Shown one piece after another: positions 16,483 through 24,469 of a stretch of 33,514 bases of DNA. The stretch is from JBFMFB01 sp040752115. Its GTDB lineage: Bacteria; Pseudomonadota; Gammaproteobacteria; Burkholderiales; Sulfuricellaceae. The notes below the pieces were generated by a model, which ran no database searches, was not told the DNA's origin, and was given only the letters and a program-made list of their open reading frames with translations. The stretch covers positions 1-33,514 of the forward strand of contig JBFMFB010000024.1 of NCBI GenBank assembly GCA_040752115.1, read 5' to 3'. The position numbers and the translations under genes are program-made. The stretch's first letter is position 1, and each line of letters starts with the position of its first letter.

Positions 16483-17638
16483 CAACGCTTTCCGCTGTCT
16501 TGTCGTCACTGAGCTGTTTCTGCCCACAAAAGGCGGAACTGCCGTCTGGTTCGACGAAGTCTACCGCCGCCTTGGAGGCAAAGACATCCATATCGTTACC
16601 GCCGACGTGCCGGGCGCGGCGGAACACGATGTCCGGCATCCCAACAGCGTGCACCGTATTTCCCTGCGCCGCCACTGGTGGCTCAAGCCGGAATCGGCCG
16701 CGATGTACGGCAAGCTGTTCCTCGCCTCGCTCGGGTTGGCACTCCGCCACGAATTCGATGCCGTGCACGCCGGGCGCGTGCTGCCGGAAGGCCTGGTCGG
16801 CTGGCTGATATCCCGAATCATCCGCCGGCCGCTGGTGATCTATGCCCACGGAGAAGAAATCACGACCTGGAGGCAATCGGCAAAATTCAAGGTTATGCGC
16901 TTTGCTTACCGGCATGCCGAGCGCGTCATCGCCAACAGCGAGTTCACGCGGGAAGAGCTGGTCAGACTCGGGGTCTCCCCCGCGAGGATCGCATTGATCC
17001 ATCCTGGCGTTGATATCCAGCGCTTCCGTCCGGGGCTTCCGGTCAACGATCTCCGCGCCTCGCTCGGAATGACCGGCCGGCAGAAGCTCATTCTCTCCGT
17101 TGGCCGTCTGTCCCGCCGCAAAGGGTTCGATCACGTCATCCGCTCCCTGCCCGCAATACTGGGTCGGGGCGTCGATGCGCACTACGCAATTATCGGCACA
17201 GGCGAAGACAGGGCCTATCTCGGCGAGGTGGCGACGGAGGCGGCTGTCGCGGAACGGGTCCACTTCCTGGGGCATGTGAGCCAGGAGGACCTGCCGCGGT
17301 GGTACAACGCCTGTGACGTGTTCGCCATGCCGAACCGGGAGATCGGGGGCGACACCGAAGGCTTCGGCATGGTATTCATCGAGGCGGCCGCGTGCGGCAA
17401 GCCCGCGCTTGCAGGGGTCGCGGGCGGTACGGGGGCGGCGGTGGAGCACGAAGTTACCGGCCTCAGGGTGCGGGGGGAATCCGTGGCCGATGTCGGCGAC
17501 GCGCTCGCGAAGATACTGGAAAACGGCGAACTGGCGGATCGCCTCGGCCGAAACGGGCGGGATCGGGTCATCACGGGGTTTTCGTGGGATCACGTGGCCG
17601 CACGAACGATTAACTTACCGGAACGAAATTGGGGGTAA
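16475..17638 (+). CDS. GT4 family glycosyltransferase
   Basis: GT-B fold glycosyltransferase, 387 residues. The N-terminal region has VVTELFLPTKGGTAVWFDEV, an acceptor-loop form typical of mannosyl/glucosyl transferases of the GT4 family. The C-terminal domain has LSVGRLSRRKGFDHVI and a complete E-x7-E motif (Glu295 and Glu303 in TEGFGMVFIEAAACG). The start overlaps the previous gene and the next gene begins 6 bases after its stop. The exact sugar is not predictable. Confidence 0.88.
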   Translation: MPDNAFRCLVVTELFLPTKGGTAVWFDEVYRRLGGKDIHIVTADVPGAAEHDVRHPNSVHRISLRRHWWLKPESAAMYGKLFLASLGLALRHEFDAVHAGRVLPEGLVGWLISRIIRRPLVIYAHGEEITTWRQSAKFKVMRFAYRHAERVIANSEFTREELVRLGVSPARIALIHPGVDIQRFRPGLPVNDLRASLGMTGRQKLILSVGRLSRRKGFDHVIRSLPAILGRGVDAHYAIIGTGEDRAYLGEVATEAAVAERVHFLGHVSQEDLPRWYNACDVFAMPNREIGGDTEGFGMVFIEAAACGKPALAGVAGGTGAAVEHEVTGLRVRGESVADVGDALAKILENGELADRLGRNGRDRVITGFSWDHVAARTINLPERNWG

Positions 17639-17644
17639 AGCGAG

Positions 17645-18466
17645 ATGGGTAAAAAATTTGGGCTTGTCCTGGCTTTGGCGTTTGGTCTGCAAGCCCCTGC
17701 CGCCATGGCGGTAGGGCCGTCGCAGGAGGCGATGAAGGCGCAGTACGCCCAGATTCCCCTGTGCAAGGCCAAGATGATTTCGCCGCCGGGCTCGCCGGAC
17801 GTAGGCTATTGGTCAAATGCCCTGGGGCCGGATTGGCTGCATGTCCATCACTACTGTATCGGCCTGGCCTTTCTCAATCTCCATTACGGGGTCAAGGATA
17901 AATTCGAGCGCGGCTGGTACCTTGGCGAGGCCGTCGGCAGCTTCGACTACGTGATCCGGGCGGCCAGCCCGGGCTATGTTCTATTGCCGGAGAATCATTT
18001 CAAGAAAGGCCAGGCCTTGCTGTTCCTGCGCAAGGAAGCGGAGGCGGCAGCGGAATTTCGCCAGGCAATCCAGCTCAGACCGGACTATGCCGATCCCTAT
18101 GCGGCGCTTGCCGACTTCATGGTCAGTAAAGGGAACAAGCAGGAAGCCATGAAGCTCGTAGAGGAGGGGTTGAGGCAGGCGCCAAAATCGCGTGGCCTTG
18201 CGCGACGGTACCAGGAGCTTGGCGGCAAGCTTCCTCTTCCTGGAATGAGCCCGCCGGCCGCGGAGGCGCCTCAGCCGGAGGTTACACCGAGTATGCCGGT
18301 CGAGCCGGTGGGGAAAAAGGACGCTGCGCCCAGTGCCGAGCCACAGGTTTCTGTGGATAGCCAAACCACGCCTAGCGAGCCTTCGCCGGCAAAAATCGGC
18401 AGCCCGCCTAATCCGTGGTGCCGTTTCTGTCCGGACGCCGATCGGCCGCCGGCCCAGCAGAAGTGA
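17645..18466 (+). CDS. Secreted TPR-repeat protein
   Basis: Predicted 273-residue exported protein. Residues 1-22 form a signal peptide (MGKKFGLVLALAFGLQAPAA, cleavage likely after AMA). The region of about 100-195 contains at least two tetratricopeptide repeats (ALLFLRKEAEAAAEFRQAIQ and following LRPDYADPYAALADF). A Pro/Ala/Glu-rich tail follows, ending with NPWCRFCPDADRPPAQQK, a CxxC pair near the C-terminus. TPR proteins in exopolysaccharide loci usually act as periplasmic scaffolds for export or modification complexes, as AlgK and PelB do. The exact role here is unknown. The final 59 bases overlap the 3' end of the minus-strand sulfatase-fold gene. Confidence 0.8.
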   Translation: MGKKFGLVLALAFGLQAPAAMAVGPSQEAMKAQYAQIPLCKAKMISPPGSPDVGYWSNALGPDWLHVHHYCIGLAFLNLHYGVKDKFERGWYLGEAVGSFDYVIRAASPGYVLLPENHFKKGQALLFLRKEAEAAAEFRQAIQLRPDYADPYAALADFMVSKGNKQEAMKLVEEGLRQAPKSRGLARRYQELGGKLPLPGMSPPAAEAPQPEVTPSMPVEPVGKKDAAPSAEPQVSVDSQTTPSEPSPAKIGSPPNPWCRFCPDADRPPAQQK

Positions 18467-20540
18467 TCCAGGCCCGCAATACCTGCCAAAGCTCGCCCGC
18501 GATTTCCGGTCGTTGGCTGGCTACGTCGCGCTTGCATTCGGGATCGGTTTCCAGATCGAACAGCATCAGGCGATGTCCCTGCGATAGGGGCTGATACACA
18601 AGCTTCCAGCGGCCGCTGCGGATCATGCGGTCCTTGGCAGCGATGATGGCCGGCTGGTATTCCCGTTTTATCGAGAGCGTCCCGGAGCGCTTGTCCTTCA
18701 CTTCCAGCAACTCGATCAAATCCGGATAGCGCAAATGGTCCTTCGTCATGCCCGGCAGCTCAGCAAGCCATATCCCCGTTTCTGCGAACGCGGGGAGGCC
18801 AAGGGCGGCTGACGCATCGCCGAGATAGGGTGCCAGCGACACGCCGTCGAGATGCGGGGGCTTCGGCACGCCGGCGAGATCGAGCAGCGTCGGTGCCACG
18901 TCCACGCTGCGCACGATATCGTCCACGCGGCGGCCGCTCTCGCGCCGGGGGTCAAAAATGATCAGCGGCACTTTCGGGCTGAAATCTCCCACTACCGAGT
19001 TTCCCTGTCCCCACGTTTCGTGCTCGAAAAACTCCATGCCGTGATCGCTGTAAACGACGACGATCGTGTTGTCATCCAGCCCGGTAGTCCGGATATGCTG
19101 AAGGATCCTGGCCACCTCGTCGTCGAAGTTTCTTACGCATCCGTCGTAGAGATTGAGGATCTGGTCCAAGTCGAATTCTTTCTTGCTATCACCTTGGCGC
19201 CGGATGATCTCGAAAGGATCGGTGAGCCGCGCCATGACGAATTTCGACTCGCCCCGATAGTCCGGATCAGAGAAGAGCGTGTAGTAAGGGTGTTCGGAAC
19301 CGAAAGGAGGATGGGTCGTGGCCATGAAGACATTCAGAAAAAACGGCTGCCCGTCGCTTGCCAGCCTGCTGATCATCGCCCGGGCGTCGCGCCCTACCTT
19401 GCTCGTAAGGGGGACGCCCGCAAGGTAATAGAGCTCCGGCAAAAAGCGCTTGCCGAAACGGTTGTGCGTAAAAAGCGACAGGAACAGGCGCAGGTCCTTC
19501 GGCCCCTGACGAATGAGATATTTGATATTCCACTGATCTTCTGGGATATCCAGCGTTTGGAATCCGAGGTTGAATTTGCCCATGTCGGTAGCCGCCCAAT
19601 CGCCGACAGCAGCTGTTTGGTAGCCACACTCGGCCAGAATGGCGGGAAGAGCGGGCACAGGGAGCGTGGTCTCATCGTCGCCCACAAAATTGTCCCGGAT
19701 GCCGTGCGTGTGCGGCCAGCTGCCGGTCAGAAGCGAGATCAGGCTGGGAGCCGTGCGAGCGCAGGGAACATAGCACTGGGTAAACTGCGTTCCCTTCGTC
19801 GCCAGGCCGTCCAGTACCGGCGTGAGGCTCCGTGGGTAGCCAGCGCACCCCAGGCGGTCGGCGCGCAGGGTGTCGGAACCGATCATGATGATGTTGGGTT
19901 TCCCTTCGTGCCCTCGCGGCCGCGATTCTTTGGGTTGAAGTTCGCGCGGCTGCGCGGCCCACGCCAACAGCGCAGCAGATGCCGGCACCAGGCCGGATAG
20001 CGCCAGAAAGGAAAGCCAGTCCCTGTCACTGAGCATGTTGACCGCAGCCGCCAGGACGAGCAGGAGAAAGGCGCCCAGCAGCGCGCTTTGCAATGCGCGA
20101 AGACGGGACGGGGAAAGGAAGCGCCAAAGCGGGTAAAGGCGGCTGGGAAGGTAATGCAGCGACGCGATGATGCTTGCCGGAAGGTACAGCAGATGGCGGG
20201 CGAACTGGAGCCCGGTCAGCGCAACGATGCCGCTTGTTGCAGCCAGCACCGTGCCCGCGGGAGAAAAAGCCAGGACACCGAGTTGCACCATGCAGGCATA
20301 TGCAACGAGCCCCACGCTGCCCATGAGAAACAATAGGACAAACGCCCAAAACGCGAGGCGCGCCACGGCAAAAACGGTATACCGTTTGTAGTGGCGCGAG
20401 ATCTCTTCCGCCAGTTTGGGGCCTGTTTGCGAGAAATCGCGCGCCGATTTCGCGATCAGCACGGCGGCGAAAGCCAGTGCGGCCGCAGCCACTCCCCCGA
20501 CACCCGCCAGCAGATGATTCAGGAAAGAGCCGTGAGTCAT
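18408..20540 (-). CDS. Membrane sulfatase-fold protein with Thr at the nucleophile position
   Basis: Predicted 710-residue inner-membrane protein. Residues 1-200 hold about five hydrophobic segments; residues 213 to the end form a periplasmic alkaline-phosphatase/sulfatase fold. Metal-site motifs are present: IIMIGSDTLRADR (Asp223) and VVYSDHGMEFFEH. The sulfatase signature C/S-x-P-x-R reads Thr263-Ala-Pro-Ser-Leu (TAPSLISLLTG), so there is no Cys or Ser to convert to formylglycine and the motif Arg is gone. Thr at this position plus an N-terminal membrane domain is the arrangement of EptA, LtaS and OpgB phospho-group transferases. It may therefore move phosphoethanolamine or phosphoglycerol to the glycan rather than hydrolyse sulfate. 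The downstream end overlaps the convergent TPR gene by 59 bases. Confidence 0.82.
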   Translation of the reverse strand: MTHGSFLNHLLAGVGGVAAAALAFAAVLIAKSARDFSQTGPKLAEEISRHYKRYTVFAVARLAFWAFVLLFLMGSVGLVAYACMVQLGVLAFSPAGTVLAATSGIVALTGLQFARHLLYLPASIIASLHYLPSRLYPLWRFLSPSRLRALQSALLGAFLLLVLAAAVNMLSDRDWLSFLALSGLVPASAALLAWAAQPRELQPKESRPRGHEGKPNIIMIGSDTLRADRLGCAGYPRSLTPVLDGLATKGTQFTQCYVPCARTAPSLISLLTGSWPHTHGIRDNFVGDDETTLPVPALPAILAECGYQTAAVGDWAATDMGKFNLGFQTLDIPEDQWNIKYLIRQGPKDLRLFLSLFTHNRFGKRFLPELYYLAGVPLTSKVGRDARAMISRLASDGQPFFLNVFMATTHPPFGSEHPYYTLFSDPDYRGESKFVMARLTDPFEIIRRQGDSKKEFDLDQILNLYDGCVRNFDDEVARILQHIRTTGLDDNTIVVVYSDHGMEFFEHETWGQGNSVVGDFSPKVPLIIFDPRRESGRRVDDIVRSVDVAPTLLDLAGVPKPPHLDGVSLAPYLGDASAALGLPAFAETGIWLAELPGMTKDHLRYPDLIELLEVKDKRSGTLSIKREYQPAIIAAKDRMIRSGRWKLVYQPLSQGHRLMLFDLETDPECKRDVASQRPEIAGELWQVLRAWITSAGPAADRRPDRNGTTD

Positions 20541-20567
20541 CGGCTTGCGATTCTCGTCGTTACCCTG

Positions 20568-21617
20568 TCAGCGGGGTTCTTCGGGCAATTCATCAACGCT
20601 GCGTACCCCCATCCAGGCAAACTGATTGCGAATAAAGGAACGGTCGGTCAGGCGGTCCCACCGGCCGAGCAGGAACCCCCAGATGTTGACCAGCCGCACG
20701 AACTCCATCACCAGGAGCACCCGCCACAGCATGCTTTTCCTTGCCGAGCGGCTGGCCGCCTGATTCGCCTGGGACCAGAGGTGGCGGCGCACATGGAGCA
20801 GCGCAGCGCCCAGCGACAGCAGGCCGGCCGGCGCCCACAAGGGCATGAGCGCCAGCGGCAGCAGGATGGCGAGATGGTACTGGATGTTCGTGACATATCC
20901 GCTCGTGCCGATGCCGACTCTCGCGTTTCCGCGGGCGAAATTGATTCGCTGCCTCGCCAGCGCCTTCCAGGTTTCCCTTGGCCGCCAGCGAACGATCGCA
21001 TCGCGGCAGAAACAGAACCTGAAGCCCAGATGCCGCAGGCGGATGTTGAACAGGGTATCCTCCGCCGCATAGAGCCATTCCGGATAGCCGCCGCATGCCT
21101 CCCAGGCGTCCTTGCGGAAAGCCACGGAGCGGCTGGAAGGATAGTAGCGGGCGGCCGGCGTGTTGTCCCGCTCGATCGGAAAGGTGGCATACACTACGGC
21201 TTGCTCGAATTCGGTGGAGCACTCGAAGCGGAAATTGCCGGCCACCACGTCGGGGCGCTCGTCGCTGGCGAAGCATTCGGCGATGTGCAGCAGCCAGCGG
21301 GGATCGACCGCGCACCCCGCATCGGTTACCGCGATATAGGCGCCGTGCGCCTGCCCGATGCCGAGATTGCGCCCCTGGGCGATATTGCACTCCCGCGAGA
21401 TCAGCCGGATACTTCCCTCGCCGGCGTATTCCCGCAGGATTTCGGTGGTACCGTCCGTGCTGTTGCCGTCCACGATGATGATCTCGTCCGGGGTGCGTTC
21501 CTGGGCAAGCAGACTGTCGACGAAACTCCGGATGGTCGCAGCCTCGTTGCGCACCGTGGCGACGATCGAGAATCCCAGGCCGTCGCCGGCCGGGTTTTGT
21601 CCCGATTGCTGATTCAT
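20568..21617 (-). CDS. GT2 family glycosyltransferase with C-terminal membrane segments
   Basis: GT-A fold glycosyltransferase, 349 residues. It has FSIVATVRNEAATIRSFVDS, IIIVDGNSTDGT, and VTDAGCAVDPRW in the metal-site position. The C-terminal part has hydrophobic stretches (about 235-265 and again near 300) suggesting one or two membrane contacts, as in many GT2 enzymes acting on polyprenyl-linked acceptors. The start at 21617 overlaps the previous gene's stop by 4 bases (ATGA), with AAAAAAGG just upstream. A longer frame reaching 22157 is rejected because it runs through the preceding gene. The sulfatase-fold gene follows after 27 bases. Confidence 0.85.
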   Translation of the reverse strand: MNQQSGQNPAGDGLGFSIVATVRNEAATIRSFVDSLLAQERTPDEIIIVDGNSTDGTTEILREYAGEGSIRLISRECNIAQGRNLGIGQAHGAYIAVTDAGCAVDPRWLLHIAECFASDERPDVVAGNFRFECSTEFEQAVVYATFPIERDNTPAARYYPSSRSVAFRKDAWEACGGYPEWLYAAEDTLFNIRLRHLGFRFCFCRDAIVRWRPRETWKALARQRINFARGNARVGIGTSGYVTNIQYHLAILLPLALMPLWAPAGLLSLGAALLHVRRHLWSQANQAASRSARKSMLWRVLLVMEFVRLVNIWGFLLGRWDRLTDRSFIRNQFAWMGVRSVDELPEEPR

Positions 21618-22552
21618 CCTTTTTTCTCCCGACGCCATTTCAAGGCATGGCCGACGATCATTCCGGCCTCGTGCGTGAAGTTCATCGCCTGCCGCAGCGC
21701 CGCCTGGTCGCCTTTCAGGTACAGCAGCAGGGTCTTCCACATCTGTTTCGCCAGAAGAGCGAACATGAACGGCGGCACCCCGAACGGCGCCCGGGGGTAG
21801 GCGTCCGCGCCGTACAGGGCGTGGCGTATTCCCGCCCGGTAGTGCAGCTTGAGAAAATAGCGGCGCCTGAGCCGCCACGGCTCGACAAAGTGCCGCACTG
21901 CCATGTCCGGCCGGTAGCGTATCCTGGCGTTGCGCGCGACCAGGGTTTCGAACATGGCCACGTCCTCGCCCCCGCCTATCGCCTTGCCCTCGCGGTTGAA
22001 CCGCCGGTCGAAACGCAGCGCCGCATCGTTTCTGAAAATCGACATCCGGTAGGCCACGTTTGCGGTCCATACCGGCGTCGAAACATCCTTGATCCAGAAA
22101 GGCTCCCGGCCGTAATCGACCTCGGCCAGAAATCCCAGCAGCTCGTCGGACAGCCATGCCGGCCTGCCATGGGGGGAAAAATCGACGCTGACCCGGCCGC
22201 CCGCGCAGTCGGCGCCTTCCCGTTCCAGCGCGTCCAGTCCGGCGCTGATCCAGCCGGGCATGGGCAGTTCATCGTCGTCCATGACGAGCAGGTAATCGCT
22301 GGCCAGGGATTCCTCGACCGCGCGGTTGCGGGCCGGCACGATCCCCTGCTGCGTCTCCACTACGGCCCGAAGCGGCGGGCCTGGCTCCGCGGCAAGCGTC
22401 CCCAGCACTTCCGCCGTATTGTCGGTGCTGTTGTTGTTCACGAACAGGATCTCAAACGGGATCGGCGAGGCCTGCGCGCGCAGTGCGGCGACCAAGGCGG
22501 GCAGCCGTTCGGCCCGATTGTAAGTGCAAATGGCAACGGTGAGTCTGCTCAT
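21614..22552 (-). CDS. GT2 family glycosyltransferase
   Basis: GT-A fold glycosyltransferase, 312 residues. It begins MSRLTVAICTYNRAERLPAL, followed by ILFVNNNSTDNTAEV and the metal-binding LVMDDDELPMPGW. GGGEDVAMF is the later motif that often positions the catalytic base in this group. No membrane span is evident. The start overlaps the upstream gene by 4 bases (ATGA), and its stop overlaps the downstream gene in the same way, so three GT2 genes are translationally coupled in series. Confidence 0.87.
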   Translation of the reverse strand: MSRLTVAICTYNRAERLPALVAALRAQASPIPFEILFVNNNSTDNTAEVLGTLAAEPGPPLRAVVETQQGIVPARNRAVEESLASDYLLVMDDDELPMPGWISAGLDALEREGADCAGGRVSVDFSPHGRPAWLSDELLGFLAEVDYGREPFWIKDVSTPVWTANVAYRMSIFRNDAALRFDRRFNREGKAIGGGEDVAMFETLVARNARIRYRPDMAVRHFVEPWRLRRRYFLKLHYRAGIRHALYGADAYPRAPFGVPPFMFALLAKQMWKTLLLYLKGDQAALRQAMNFTHEAGMIVGHALKWRREKKG

Positions 22553-23499
22553 GACGACGCGGCTTTTCCGTGGCGTTCGACAAAACCGATCAGCGCCCGA
22601 TGCCAGGAGCGGGGGAGCAGCGCGGGAAGCATGTATTTCCAGTCGCCCAATCCGCCGTATCCGGCGCGCATGACCATGCGGAACACCTTCCGGGCGGACG
22701 CCAGGTCGCGCTGCCAGTACAGCTCGTAGCCCTTCCTGAGGAGCTCGCCGTATGTCAGGGCCCGCACCCGCCGCCTGCCGAGTTTTCGCGCCACTTCCGG
22801 GCGCTCCCGCAGGAATTGCCGCTGGACCCTGAAATGATTCCGCACGATCATCAGGCGTTTGCTGGTCATCTGGTTTCCATGGTGCCGGTAGTAGGCCAAC
22901 GTTTCGGGAACCAGCGCCAATGGCCATACAGTGGCGGCCCGAATCCAGAAGGCAAAATCCTCGCAACTTTCCAGGGCGGGATCGAATCCCCCAACGGAAT
23001 CGACCACTTCACGGCGAACGACGGCTGCGTGCACCGGCCAGCGGACGCCGCCGACCAGCTTTTCCAGCTTCGCGGGGTCCGCCTCGTAGTCGGGCGGAAC
23101 GAACGGCTGGCCGCGCGGCCCGGGCAGGCCGACGTTCTGCCAGCCGCAATAGGCAATCCCCGCTCCTGTCCGGTCGAGCGCCTCGACCATCCTGGCGAGG
23201 AAGTCCCGCTCCCAGTAGTCATCCGCGTCAAGAAACGCCAGCATCGCGCCCTGGCTCGACCGTATGCCGACGTTGCGTGCCTCCGGCAGGCCGGCGTTGG
23301 GCTGTCTGACCACCCTGATACGATCGCCGAACGACGCCATGATCGCGGCGGAGCCGTCTGTGGAGCCGTCGTCCACCACGATGATCTCCACCGGGGAGTA
23401 GGTCTGGGCGAGGGCGGAGTCGATTGCCTCCCGCAGGAAGCGCTCCCCGTTATAGCAGGGGATGATGACGGAAACCAGGTTCGGGGCGGCTGTTGGCAT
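22549..23499 (-). CDS. GT2 family glycosyltransferase
   Basis: GT-A fold glycosyltransferase, 316 residues. It opens LVSVIIPCYNGERFLREAID, with IIVVDDGSTDGS and metal-site FLDADDYW. It is the first of three coupled minus-strand GT2 genes and resembles the plus-strand GT2 at 15529 in its N-terminal motifs. The start at 23499 is 12 bases after the stop of the deacetylase gene. Specificity is unknown. Confidence 0.87.
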   Translation of the reverse strand: MPTAAPNLVSVIIPCYNGERFLREAIDSALAQTYSPVEIIVVDDGSTDGSAAIMASFGDRIRVVRQPNAGLPEARNVGIRSSQGAMLAFLDADDYWERDFLARMVEALDRTGAGIAYCGWQNVGLPGPRGQPFVPPDYEADPAKLEKLVGGVRWPVHAAVVRREVVDSVGGFDPALESCEDFAFWIRAATVWPLALVPETLAYYRHHGNQMTSKRLMIVRNHFRVQRQFLRERPEVARKLGRRRVRALTYGELLRKGYELYWQRDLASARKVFRMVMRAGYGGLGDWKYMLPALLPRSWHRALIGFVERHGKAASS

Positions 23500-23511
23500 G
23501 GAGAACTCCCC

Positions 23512-24312
23512 TCAGTCCGCTATCCGGGCAGCCAGCCGGCTTGCCGCGTACCGTGCCAGCCTGCCCCAGGAGACGTCATTGTCGGCGAAGGCCAGCTTGC
23601 GCGCGAAGGTGGAAAGATTGTCCCCGGCGAAAACGGTCACGCGCCGGATCCGCAGCGGGTCGCCATCGCGCAGGGCCCAGCCGGAACGGGTGGTGCATGC
23701 CGCCCGGTAGCCCGCAGCACGCACGGCCTCGACGGTTTGCGGGTCGTATTTCCCGTACGGATAAGCGAAGCTGTGAATTTCCTTGCCCAATATGCCTTCC
23801 AGTTCGGCCCTGGATTGGCGCAGTTCCTGCTGCACCGTTTGCCCGTCCACCTCGGTGAGCCGGGAATGGGTGCAGGTATGCGAGCCGATTTCCATGCCGG
23901 CGCTGTCCATCAGCCGCAACTGCTCTGCCGAGAGCATCGGCCGCGGTTTGGCGCCGGTGCTCGTCCAGCCGGAGGCCCGGCCGACATCGCCGCTGACCAC
24001 GAACCAGGTCGCGCGCATGCCGCGCCGCTCGATCTCCCGGAAAGCGGCGAAATTGTCGGCATATCCGTCGTCAAAGGTGATGGCCGCAAGGCGCGAAGCA
24101 TGCGGATCAGCCGCAGGCAGGTCACGGATGCAGATGGTGCTCCAGCCGGATGCCTGAAGCAGGTCCAACTGCTCCCGGAAACGGGCCATCGAGACCGCCC
24201 AGCGCCACGAGGGGCTGCGCCGACCTTCCTGAACGGAGTGGTACATCAGCGCGATCGGGCCATGGTTCGGGTTTCCGAGCAGTAGTTTACGGGAAATCAG
24301 ATCTAATGGCAT
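23512..24312 (-). CDS. NodB-domain polysaccharide deacetylase
   Basis: Carbohydrate esterase 4 enzyme, 266 residues from ATG 24312. The standard NodB motifs are all visible: ITFDDGYADN (Asp81-Asp82), SHTCTHSRL (His145 and His149), and FAYPYGKYD. IALMYHSV near the N-terminus is also typical. These enzymes remove N-acetyl groups from hexosamines with a divalent metal. No signal peptide is obvious, so it may act in the cytoplasm on a precursor or on a monolayer-bound intermediate. The frame continues upstream to a GTG at 24381, which would add 23 residues ending just before MPLDLISRK; I prefer ATG because homologs usually begin close to it. It is the second deacetylase-like gene in the locus, of a different subfamily from the one at 14128. 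Confidence 0.88.
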   Translation of the reverse strand: MPLDLISRKLLLGNPNHGPIALMYHSVQEGRRSPSWRWAVSMARFREQLDLLQASGWSTICIRDLPAADPHASRLAAITFDDGYADNFAAFREIERRGMRATWFVVSGDVGRASGWTSTGAKPRPMLSAEQLRLMDSAGMEIGSHTCTHSRLTEVDGQTVQQELRQSRAELEGILGKEIHSFAYPYGKYDPQTVEAVRAAGYRAACTTRSGWALRDGDPLRIRRVTVFAGDNLSTFARKLAFADNDVSWGRLARYAASRLAARIAD

Positions 24313-24386
24313 CGGTGGTATCGGCCTCAAGCAAAAGAGCGTATCAGTTTGCTTAACCTTATCAAGAACACATTGCAACACGTTGG

Positions 24387-24412
24387 TTCTTCGTGATCCT
24401 TTACACGAAGAA
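24387..24412. repeat. Perfect 9-base inverted repeat upstream of the deacetylase gene
   Basis: TTCTTCGTG (24387-24395) and CACGAAGAA (24404-24412) are separated by eight bases. There is no T-run on either strand after it, so it does not look like a terminator. It could be an operator or part of a dispersed CACGAA-type repeat. Confidence 0.4.
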
Positions 24413-24423
24413 ACAATGGGGCT

Positions 24424-24469
24424 GTAGGGGCGACTTCAGTCGCCCATGGGCGGCTAAAGCCGCCCCTAC
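24424..24469. repeat. REPIN-like paired-hairpin repeat, family A copy 2
   Basis: Base-for-base identical to 9988-10033: GTAG, two 18-base hairpins separated by AT, then CTAC. The CTAC end overlaps the 3' end of the flippase gene on the minus strand, and its complement supplies the TAG stop (24466-24468). Confidence 0.8.

Noticed and set aside
17645..18466. TPR protein considered as a PEP-CTERM substrate of exosortase A
   Set aside because: The C-terminus lacks the PEP motif, hydrophobic helix and basic tail; it ends in a hydrophilic CxxC-containing segment.
20391..24285. Long plus-strand frames opposite the minus-strand glycosyltransferase and deacetylase genes
   Set aside because: No recognisable domains; they cross several real gene boundaries, including ATGA overlaps.
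24387..24412. Inverted repeat considered as an intrinsic terminator for the flippase gene
   Set aside because: Good 9-base stem but no T-run after it on either strand; listed only as a repeat.
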